Source of the DNA: Branchiostoma floridae
Lineage: Eukaryota > Chordata > Leptocardii > Amphioxiformes > Branchiostomatidae
Direction: 5' to 3'
DNA: 64,000 nt
Assembly (NCBI RefSeq): GCF_000003815.2
Contig: NC_049993.1
Span: 10,477,244-10,541,243, forward strand
Part shown: positions 22,801 to 34,800 of the stretch, piece after piece
Position numbering within the stretch: the stretch's first letter is position 1
Layout: every line of letters starts with the position of its first letter
Notes under the pieces: model-generated
The model's database searches: none
Told to the model about the DNA's origin: nothing
Seen by the model: only the letters and a program-made list of their open reading frames with translations
Made by a program: the position numbers and the translations under genes

Positions 22801-25800
22801 TGAATGCGACAGAATAATGCCGTAATGTATGGTATGGTAGAACTTCTTTAGACATGGTGCAAAGTAGGGGAGGTGTTGTTTGGCTGATTTGCAGAAAATG
22901 ATCGTGCTTTTGTCAGGTATTGCCAAATACTGAAATAGCATTTCAAATTTCAGTCGTATCAGCGTAGATATCTATCACAACATATCCATCTTCTAAAAGT
23001 ATGAAATAGTGTGAATAAAGGCCTATGTGTAATAAATCATATCGCCTCGTTGGTAATAAATCATAATAATACCTATACGACACTTTCTAGATCTCTACGA
23101 CAAAAGATCAGTGAATGGACCAAAATGCATTGAGAGGTTGCAATCTGTGTTGTTTTGCACTGGAATAGCATTGATAAGCCCACACACATGATATATGACC
23201 ATGAAAGGTGTAGTATGAGTTTGACAGTTTCAACGGTTGATATTAGAAATGCTCCATCATCTGGCAATTCTAATGCATCATCGTTTTGGGATGAAACTTC
23301 GCCATGATGCCCTCCCTGGACTGGTTTTAGATCACCTAGCCAAGAGGTAATACTGATTTGTTGTAAAGTTTAAACTTTGTTCCAACACAAAATAGAGAAG
23401 AACTCACCATATTCTCTACCTCTCTATTTCGTATTGAAATAACGTTTAAACTTTATAATAATGGGTTCTAGCAGCATACATGAGCTTTCATTCAGGTAAT
23501 ACTGATTTGTCCATTTCAGGATCAGACCGCTCTGGACACCTCGGGATTGTCCACACCATTACTTTGTGTTTTCCCTTACCATGTCAAAACGTCTTTATTT
23601 ATATGAAACTGAATCTCATGTAAGTCTCCATTTTTAATTTCATTAAGGTTGGTTCGCAGGGTCTAATGAAAGTGTATAGTCTACTGTAAGACTCTACAGT
23701 TAGGGATTTACTTCTTGATGGCAAAATGTATCCCTACTCCTTACTTTCATTGCTCTGGGCTTATAGACAGATAACGTGAGGAAGATATATGGCAGGGAGA
23801 TATCTTGGTGATTCTGCCAAGTGTCTAAGGCCTTATCTACTGGATGTATTTTATTAGTCCATTGGTCATTTGGTACGTTTGACAGAAGAGAATGCAGATG
23901 AATACACGTAACATTCTCTGCATCTGAAGTTTTGCTTGTCATAGAGACTGAAGAGACACTTTTCTACTCTCCAATGTAGGCAGGGCGTCATGCTGTAGTC
24001 TTTATCGGCACCACAAATGTACAGCAAATTTTGTATACTCTTCTACATATCTACAAATAATAAATAAGTGGATACAAATAATCCAGTACACGTACAAGTA
24101 TATAGATAAATCAAACTGTTGAGTTGAAAGTTAGGCTCTCCGTCATTCTCGAAACCATTGCTACACTTTAGAGTGATTTTCCTCCATTCCCCCGCCTCCC
24201 TTTTATTGGTCTATCCATCATCTCGCACGGAATGATTAGACAGGAGTTCAGTGACTCTTCACCTGAACTTGTGCGGAGTAAATTGGAAGGCATGATAATA
24301 AGCTGTACTTCCATGCTGCTGAGCACCATTCTCTCATTCCAACGAGCAAAGACTGAACAGAATAGAACGGAAAATCCACCCATTATCCAGGAAAGCAGTG
24401 TCCCTGTTTGACCCACTATTGCCCTTGAATAGTTTGCTGGTTTGTACGAATGTCTCTATATTTTATGTGACAACTAAATATTAGGTATCATAAAATTCCA
24501 TGCATACGCTGTTCCACCAAGAAGCATGACAAACATAAATCTGCAACTGTAAAAGTATGGATGATGCCAGCGATGCCAGTCTTAACAGATGATTTAGATA
24601 CGCAAGTATACATCCTTTATGGAATTCATGAAGGTAAGGTGTGATTCCATAACAAGACAGATATCTAAAACACATGAAAAGCATGCCCTTAATATGAGTA
24701 TTGTAAAATAAAAAGATATAGACGTATTTCTTTCTAACATGCATTTTCACATTCACCCGTGGTTCCCGCGGCTGGTGTGTCTCGTATGAAGTAAATTCCC
24801 GTACCAAACACCTTTCAACAAATTGCACCTCCCCCTCTATAGAATCCCCCCATAGGGCAAAACCGCTTATCGACAAAAACACACCTCTAAAAACCCCAGA
24901 CGTACAATAAAAGAAATGGAAGGGCTAAAATTGTCTTTCATGTGCGGTAGAGACATATAGTACTGCTTCAAAAGTACAGTTATCCATAAATGCAGCGACC
25001 CTAATGGTTATTCTGGCTTTAAAAGTATTTAGTCTAAATGCAACATATCCTTAGTGGACATTAAGGTAGCAGTTTTCAAAGTGGTGACCGTTGAATTACT
25101 AGATTACTTAAGGCAAACCGACTGTTTGTGGCGTCATTACGCGGTGGGGCGTAGCGCCATACAAGTCCAGTATTTATTGGCTAAAAGGAACAAGAAACGG
25201 TTACCCGGGGTGACATTGTTTGTGTGAAACACACGTTTAGTATCTCAATGTTCTGTCCCTCATTTTCTGTTTTAAAGACAGGAATCTATTTTCGACTCCT
25301 TCAGAGTCTTATAAAATTGATTATGAATAACATGATTTAAGTTTGAACATTTATGCCACAACAAGACATTCCTTTCCGTATTCAAGACATATACTGGTGT
25401 AGCAAAAGTGACACTAGTATCATGCTAGACTAGTACAATGTATCACAAACAAAGTTGGTAACTACATTCATGGCTTCCATATTGGTACCGCTTTTACAAC
25501 TATCTAACTAATTTCGCTTCTATAACTACAGTCCTGGGTACCTCGCAAGTGACACTTGTACAATAACGGTCATTAGGCTACATCACAACGTTACATATTC
25601 GCTCATGTTGGTAATTTTTCGCCATGTTAACCATCTCCAAAGAATTTGTAATTTTTTTTAAATTATTGAGCGCGCGGATGTCGTCCATAAAATGTACTTG
25701 CTCTGGCCTTACTAAATGTACCAAAACAGGACATTCCTGTTGTCGTGACTTCACAGCTGTGAACCTGAAAGAAAGCAATCTTCCTTTCTCAATTTGTGCA

Positions 25801-28800
25801 AATGTGTTTCACATAAAGGATGCCCCAGCTCATGCTGAGCAGAAGCAGGCTGTAATTGCCGTCTGCAAAAAGTAGTCTCCCTGCAAATCCGTCCCATTTT
25901 CGGATCAATTAGGCTCCACCAACGAAGATAGGTGATAATCCATAGCATTGCTGTCAGAACTAAGGCAGCATTAAAAACAAATTACCCATTATAGTTCAGG
26001 CATCATGTATAGTTTATCGTACACAAGTCGTGGGCTCCCTTTTGACTAGACGGCGATCGCGCTGCGCTCTCACTGCGATCTAAAACTGAGGTGTGTAACC
26101 TTCGATTCCATACTGGGTATATCATACAAAATGTAAAAGTGTGATAAAGAGACGCACAAAGTGTTAAAAGATTCGTAAAATTCTGTACAAATCTGTCAAA
26201 TTAAGTCACAGAGAGAGCTCGGCGAGAGCGCCCTCTAGTGGAAAGTTAACAAATATGTACGAATTTGTTTTGCTGTTTTTTTTTATTTGATGTATTTGTA
26301 CATGTTGATAGTAATTTACAAAATATATACATGCTTTTTTTTTATATTGATGGTATCCTCTTATCATTCTTCACTTCATATTTTATTACATCCGAGCAGA
26401 AGTGCTCCCCAGCAATGTAAAACTGAAACGGACTAGGCACTGGTTTTTCAACATCATCTCAGTACAGTCACTGTGTAGCTGTAGCGTTTTAAAACCTGAC
26501 GTTCAGCACCAAGGACGTCACCAATACCGCACCAAGACTCTTCCTTTGGGTTGGCCCTATAGCAGAGTAAAGAAATCTTACTGTTGCCGATGATCCATAA
26601 ACATGAGAGCTTTGCTGCACAAACTTACTTTCGTCTCTATCACTCTCTCTCTCTCATTCTTTTCTATCTAGTCTAGTGAGGGGATGGGGGCTGAGTTGTC
26701 CCGAATCCCTGTGTAGACCCCCCCCCCCTCACTCCGCACACACAAACACTGCAGACAAACTTCAAGTCTCATTGCATATGTGGCCTGCTGTATTTTGATA
26801 AAGTTGTTCAGGTAATCCTCGTATCACGCAGCTCAAAATTACTTTTCGATTGCTGTTTGGTCTTCGATGTTTGCTCATCCTGGCCGCCCAGAACTGGAAA
26901 GTGCCTTATTTCCAGAGAACCTTAGCGTGACAGGCATATTAGACTGACTACTGTATAGTGAACTCTCGAACGCACATCAGACATTAAAACAAAACTTCAG
27001 AATTATTAAAATTAGGTCCCTGTCACACTAGATGACGATATCGCTGCGAATTAATTGGATTTGTTTAACCCATGACCTCATATCTGAAATATTAGTAAAA
27101 GCGCAAAATGTAAAAGTATGAAGAAAAAAACACTAAAAGCGTAAAAAGGTAGTTTTTTCTTATCTATGGACATTCTTGGCGATCAGTAACGTCTACACCC
27201 TGGTGGAATGTGGTTCTTCGGGTTCTGGCGAAAAGATTTTCGGTTGTTATGGTTTTAAAACTCTCCAAGCAGAGGTTTGGCTCCGGCTGTTTTCAACAGT
27301 ATTAGCCGTTGGTGTCGGGCTTTCTATTTTGTACCGTTTTTTTTCATGTTTCACGGCCAAGAAAGCCCCATAAAAACGGCTAAAACCACAACATAAAATA
27401 GCCGGAGGCAATTGCAAACCTCTGCTTGGAGAATAGCTATTAACCCTAGACTAAGTACTTTTTGCTATAATTTCGGTGGATTTCGAAGGAAATTAAGAAA
27501 ATAGGAGAATAATTTTTAGCAACAAGAACGTTCTGTAGGCTATTAGCTATGATGGTTCACAGTAGCTGTCATTCTGAATCCAGTTTCTAGGAAGACGGTC
27601 GAAAAGAGGTTTGAAAGATCGAAACAAGGTTGAAGCCCCTAACGGTGCTGCTGATTGACACGGCTTGTGCAGATAATCTATTTCCTGTCGTGATTAGTTC
27701 CGGAAGGGTCAGCCGCGCTGTCCGTCTAAGGATTGATCAAACATCATTTCCGACAACCTGATGAAATCACGCTGCCCACAGACGCATGGGGTACACCTCA
27801 CTGCTAAACCTTTCAAGAGTTATAAACCATGTTAGGTGGTATCTCACTGCACTTGGGGCACCGGAGTTCGTTCACTGCGGCACTGTTGTGCTTTTGTCGC
27901 CGATTTTTTATAGCTCAATTATTGCGTAATACCGTAAGTAACATACTGTTAGAAGACAACAAAATACACAGACAAAACGTATGAAACTTTATTTCTGAAA
28001 CTCTTTGAGTAATCTTTTGAACCCCATAGATGTCATCTTTAGATATGAGGCTGGGTATGGCAACAGGAATTTCAGATCGCATTTGGAATAACTATGAGCT
28101 AAATGTTACATTCATCAGTTAACAGCACCGTTGTATGATTATTTCAAAGATTACAATAAGAGAAGACAAAAAGAAACCACCAGAACAATTACATAACTCT
28201 CAGTCCAAAACTTGCAGAATCGCGCTACAAATACACATCGGAATCAACCTGTCTTATAGGGTCTTCGCACTGAAACCGAATTAGCAGGAATCAAGCAGAA
28301 CCAGACAGAATGAAGAATTTGCAAAATTCGTGCCACATTCGGAGTCATTCGAGTGGGCATTCAAAATGGACATTATATCCCCTTCACAGGAGAAGGAATG
28401 AGCCAGAATGCCGTCAGAATAAAATTATTTTCTATTCCTGTGCATTCGTAGTGTATTCTAGAAATTCTCATTGCATTCCAGATATTCTTTTTCACCATGC
28501 ATGCATATGTGCGATTCTTCTATCGTTTGAGCTCGCCATGTATCAAATTGATCACGAAGTGCAACTCTGCTCTAAGCACTGTTATTACTGGCCAGGATGG
28601 GATGGATTATAGGTCGCGTGACCAGAAATGATATATACTTAAGCCAGATCAAAGTGTCTAAGAACAACCGGCTGCCTTGAAGTCGGCTTCCACGGCGTAA
28701 AGTTACAAGTGGTGGGATAAAAGGGAAAAAACAGAGAAATATCATTATTGTAAACAGGACGCGTAGTTAGCGATAGCCAGCCATAGCAGAACTGGCTGGA

Positions 28801-31800
28801 ATAGTATTTTGTGTCTGCAAAGTTTTGAAGTAAACTATGGGATCATATGGGCTAATTATACGTATAAAATTAAAGTAAAAAGTGAAGTAATAGAATATAT
28901 ATGCTATTACTTCTAATCGACTATAAAATGCTACATTTAGTAATGTGAGCTTTGTCTTCTTCTTTTAAAGTAGTGACATTGTATGCCGAATATTCAGCCT
29001 ATTCCGAGAAGTATGTGCGGTTGTGCATGATTCATGGCCAAAGGTTGCAATGCAGCAAATTGGACGTGAAGTACGACAATCAAATTCTGCCTGAAGCGCC
29101 CCTAATACGGTGTGGGTGGAATTGATGGCCGTTCTCTTGACCAGGGAGGGTAGGATCAGTCGGATCAGAGTTTCCTGGAAAAAAGGCTTACGTTAACAAT
29201 CATCTCTAGTCTCTACTTGTGGAGCATTCATTATTCAGTAGAGAAAATGCACAAATGTAAACCAGATAGTCGTTATGTGGTTTGAGTATCACACAGTCAG
29301 GCTGATCTTTAGAACATGCTAAAATAGTAACATGTATGCGTTTTGATCAATGAACGCCATGAAAAGAAATCCTGCAAATAATGTACTTTGATCCTTCCAC
29401 GAGTTGGCATCATGCAGAGATTACCGAAAGTGCTTCGCGATCGATGCCTGGAAGCAAGGTGTTATTTCAGAAATAACCAAACCATACGCGCTCTGTTATT
29501 AATGAATAACTTACTAGTTTTCGTGTGATATGTCTCATGTATTGAAAGAACGTCATTGGCAGTAAATTGTCCCACAAAATTATGAATGTCGTGCTTTTAA
29601 TAAAGATGTTTTTTATAGGTTCGAAGCAATTTCGACATACAGAGTTTTTAACGTTTTCTTGCAGGCTTTAACATGTTTCTTTGTCCTTAAGGGTATTGTC
29701 AGTGTGAGAGTACCAAGACAGTTTCGCAAAAGTTTAGCTCTCTTAATAGAAGAGAGCTAAACTTTTCTCCAACAGCTTACGACGTTCCACACTCAAGTTC
29801 CCCACAGGCAAGTGACGTGGCCAAAGCTATTATGTATGCTAATTATAATGAGCTTCCCCCGAAGAAGTCATGTACAGCAGTATTGGAGGGAAAGATTAGA
29901 CAGTCTACAACAAGAATGTGTATCAGATCACGACTCGTTTGCGAGGGATCCAACAGACCACCTTAAACAGGGACAGGGGGCGCCACTATCTCAGACCTCT
30001 TTATGACTGTGTCTTGTCACGTGACAATGTCTAACCAACCGTCACGTGACAACGAAACTCCAAGATGAGATCTACCGGGTTGATAAAGGGACAGAGTGCG
30101 TCTCGAAAGTTTCCCAAGCTATGAACTTTAGTTGTGAACAAATGTGGCATAAATTTCTGTCAAAAGTAGAACAACAACGTTATTTTTCCACTTTCCAGGT
30201 GCCTCCCAGTCTGACCCTACAGATGAGATGGCCAGCCGTCCGCCAGGCTAACGTCATCTACCAGATCCTAGAGGACAACTACTGGTGCAAGCTCAACCTG
30301 GTCACGTGCTACCCCTCCCCTGGGAACAAGTTCTTGAGAACGTTGATTGGTCTGATGAGAAAGGGCGACCTGCCAATCAACTCTCTCATCAAGGTGGACT
30401 CGCCGTGGGGGGAGAGTGTTGGGAGGAGACTGGCAGAGCTGGACGGGAACTCAGACCCACATGTTGTAGTTCTGGACTGTGGACCGTCAGATGGTCAGCA
30501 CATACTGCTCGTGGCGAGTCAGCTGGGGTTAACGCGGTCCCAGTTCGTGTGGATCGCCACCGAGGCCTTTCTGACCAAGGACACGCTGAGTCAGGACACT
30601 ACGCAACTTCCGGTGGGGCTTGTCGGGATACGCAGCGCAGAGTTCAACCCGGTAGACAGGATCCATGATGCTCTGCTCCTGACGACGAAAGCGCTGTTGA
30701 ACATGCAGGAAGATGGGTACGATATCGGGCAGACAGAGGGGGACTGCTGGAGCGAGGATCTCACCCCATGGATACAACAGGGACAGACTCTGTATAGGTG
30801 AAGCCTTGATTTCCGTGTAAAAAGTTCATATCAAGTCAGTGCTACTTTTGCTACTCTTGTATAGCTGCCTAAAACTATTCACGTAGTTGACGTTGTAGTC
30901 GAGTAGTCAGTAGTTTCAAGGTACGAGGTAAAGAGCGCTATAGTTGATAAGTGGTTTTGGTCGATCGTGAAGGGAGGGAAACTGATGAAAGGTCTTATAG
31001 AAGAGGACCACATTCGATCGGTTTCCTTGCGAGATTGTCGTTATATCAAAGCGTTTCTGACCACGGTTTTGATTGAAGTTCAAATTCTGTAGCACAATCG
31101 ATGCTGGCAGGCTAAATGTATTGACCTTTAAGCGTAATTGAAGTTACAAGGAAATGCGAAAGCAACGCGAAAGATTTTTTGTCAAACAAACTATATGTTT
31201 AACTTCTTAATCATCTGTATAAACTATAAGCTGTCACGGTTGTGTATCTCCAGGTATATGATCAACACTACAGTACGTGGCAAGACGGGCAGAATATCGT
31301 TTGACAAGTACGGTCGCCTAGCAACGTCCACGTACGACATCTGGACCGTGCGGCTGACGTCCAGTGAAGAGAGAAAATGGGTTCATGTAGGTTCGTGCCT
31401 GGGCAATAGTGGGGTCATACTCCTGGGGTCAAACCTGGTTAAAGGTGGACTTCTACTGCACTTGCGGCACTGATGCGGCACTGCGGGGTTCGTAGATGAC
31501 TCAACAAATTTTCTTCCGTTTTGTGTATTTTGTTGTTTTCTAAGTCATACTTTTACGTATTACTCAATATCGGAATTATCAAAAATCGCGAAAATAACAA
31601 AACAGTGCCGCAGTGAACGAACCCCGCAGTGCCACACCGGTGCCCCAAGTGCAGTGAGAGTCCACCTTTACTGTACCACCCATTTGGGTTAATTTATCCT
31701 TTTTTGTCATTTATAAAGAAGAATATGAATGTATAAATACTTTTACTTGATACCAATTGTTCTTTGATTTATATTATGAGACCTTAATAACATCTTGCAT

Positions 31801-34800
31801 TTTAGTTCTTGTTCCTTTTCATGACGTTATGGGTAAGAATTTTTTTGAAGGAAGTATATGATATCAAATATGATTCAATATGATTGCTTTGAAAAGTGAT
31901 GTTTTCGAATTTCGTTCCAAAGTTCTGGTGAAACAGAGGCAACGTGAAAAATCAAAGGGTTAGGTATGCAACAAAATGTATCCAGCACAAATGACATTGT
32001 TATATCCACATCTAAACACAGGTACTTCACTTGATGACAAGCTGAGGTGGAACTCTCCATTGTGGGTGCGAAACACGAACGCTTCACTGACAGTCCTGAG
32101 AGTCGTGACGTTAGAAGAACACCCGTTCATCTTTACACGGAAACTGGACGAAAATGACCAGTGTCCGGCCGGGACGATGTGCACGGTACCGAAGAACAGA
32201 GACGAACATAACGTAACCCTGGATCCAGCCTCCATAGAGGTGGAGAAGAAATGCTGTTACGGCTTGTGCCATGATCTCCTGCACAAACTGAGTCAAGACC
32301 TGAACTTTCAGTACGAGCTGTACGTGGTCAGGGACGGGAAATACGGAGGGATGAAGGACAATCTTTGGAACGGCATGGTGGGTGACCTGTTGTACGGCCG
32401 GGCAGACATGGCGGTCGCCTCCTTCACAATAACGAAGAAACGCAGCGAAGTCATTGACTTCTCAGCGCCCTACTTCTACACCAACCTCGGCATTCTCATC
32501 TACAAGAAGGAGGCTCCAACGCCTCTGGCATCGTTCATGAAGCCGCTGGATTGGTCCATGTGGGTGGGGATCTTTGTAACCCTGCACCTTGCCGCCATAT
32601 TTGCCACCATTTACGAGTGGTGCAGTCCGTACGGGTTGACGCCCAAGGCGAGGAACAGGCCCAGGATTTTCGGCTTCCCCTCGGCACTGAACCTCTGCTG
32701 GTCCATCCTCTTCAGCCACACGGTCGCCACGAAGACTCCCAAGTGCTGGAGCAGCAGGTACACACACCATCTATTACTTGTTGAAGGGGTTTCTGACGTA
32801 GATTATGGTACATTGTGCTCCCCTTCTATATGGCTATAACTTTTAAAAGTTCTAATAAATAGATAAAAATGAGGAGATCATTCTATTCTTTGTGATAGTA
32901 ATATCAACGACAATGATAATAGTTATCTTAAACATTAAACGTTAGCTTTTCAGTCCATCATGCAATTTGTAAGTTTCTAATTAAGTCTTTTAAGTCTAGT
33001 CTGATATTGTATGTTGTGATAGTGATAATGTTACCACGGATGATATGATTATCTAATACTAACCAGAATATAGAACGTATGATGATAAAAGAACATTCTA
33101 TTTATAAAGAGATAAATGTTTCAGAAACAAAGCATTCCAAATTGCTAAAATTATTTGGCGGATGAGGTTTTATAATCTTATCGATGTTTGTACCAGGTTT
33201 CTGATAAATCTATGGGCAGCCTTCTCCGTCATCTTCCTGGCCAGCTACACCGCCAACCTGGCGGCCTTCATGGTGGATGAGAAAACCATCAACGAACTGA
33301 ATGGGATAGATGACCCCAAGGCGAGTATCCAGTCTGGATATAGTTATCTTTCAGGATTTAGAGTGTGCAATTTTCTTGCTGCAATGCAACGTTTTTCCGC
33401 AGGGAGGTGTTTCAGCATAGTCTGTCGTTTCGAAAACAGAGAGTGGAAGAAACGCATGTCTTTGTGTAATTTACTGTCTGTTTAAAGTTCAATTGTCATC
33501 CAATTCCAAGTGTACTACACACGCTGATATTGTAAACCAAAGGTTTGCCCTTTGTCAGGACAACTAACCCATACGTGCCAAAATCCGTGTGATAATTAAG
33601 CCAGCTTTAAACATGAAACATGTACTGTACCAATACAAATGGGTTTTGATTGTACTATTCCCTGTAGTTGATACGGCCGTCCAAGGGTTTCCGGTTCGGG
33701 ACGGTCCGCCACAGCAGTCCTGAGGCCTTCATGCGGGAGTTCTACCCGGCCATAGAGATGCACATGCGCAAGGACGGCAGCAGTAACACTGGCGAGGCGG
33801 TCGACAAACTAAAGTAGGAAAACTGTCATTGTGTTAAAATAGGTTAAGTTACTATCGACTGAGTCATTGTTTGCAGACGTAGGTATGAAGGTTTGTGTCT
33901 TGGGAATTAATGCAATTCTATATAGTCTGCTATACAATTCTATATAGTCTGCCATACAATTCTATATAATCTGCCAAATGAACAATAAACAATAAACAAG
34001 CACTGACTGTTCTACCAAAACATCGGCATCATTTCATCACAATACTGATACAATCCCATATGTTTGTGATTTTGCATATTACGCGACACTAGTATTGGCT
34101 GAAATGTGATAGGAAGCCTGTAACGCCCCCTGTCCCTGTTAAGTGAAAAACAACACAGAAAAACTTTGTTTCTAGCAGTCTCTTCTTGAAATGTCTCCCC
34201 TCCAGAGCAGGCCATCTAGACGCCTTCATCATGGACCAGGCTATTCTGGAGTACGAGGCGCTGATCGACCCGGAGTGTAACCTCAAGGTGGTGGGCAAGC
34301 CGTTCTCGCGAGACGTGTACGGGATCGGGCTGCCCAAGAACTCCTCCCTGACGTCAGAGGTCACGAGGTTAATCCACCACTACACCAGCACGGGCTACCT
34401 GGACCGGCTGTACAGGCAGTGGTACAACAGCGTCCCCTGCAGCGTAGGGAACGAGGGCATGGAGCAAGTAGGGAACCTTACTGTAGCAAATTCATGCACT
34501 GCATAAAGTTTTGTCTAATAGATAGATACAATATTCAGTAAAAAAACGGAAACTATGGTGTGCATATGATACTTGTATCGTGATCGTATCTAAATTACGA
34601 ACAATAACAAGACAGTTGTAATATTTGATATTGTCCTGTTCGACCGAGCTTTTATATATGCGTATGTACTGGTGGATAGGTATAGGGAACTATTGTGGCC
34701 ATTTACGACTATACAAACCCCCCATCTCTGTACAGTATATGCTGTTAAGAAACAACCATCTTTGTCTACGTGACACCTTTTATCTGTTGTGCCCGTCCTT

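Larger units (their letters stand above)
17212..30198 (+). other. First intron of the GluN3-like gene (about 13 kb)
   Basis: The intron runs from donor gtaagc after codon 132 to acceptor ttccag before exon 2, phase 0. It holds two inverted-repeat elements (27262-27432 and 27834-28028), a perfect hairpin (29728-29766), an RE1-like motif (26502-26522) and a pair of E-boxes near the 3' end. Open frames of up to about 150 codons occur on both strands, but none shows a recognised domain. Their number fits chance for this base composition. Confidence 0.7.

Noticed and set aside
30046-30198. Open frame contiguous with receptor exon 2
   Set aside because: A good acceptor (ctttccag) sits at 30198, and the upstream residues do not resemble the family. 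Treated as intron, and mentioned only as a possible alternative start.
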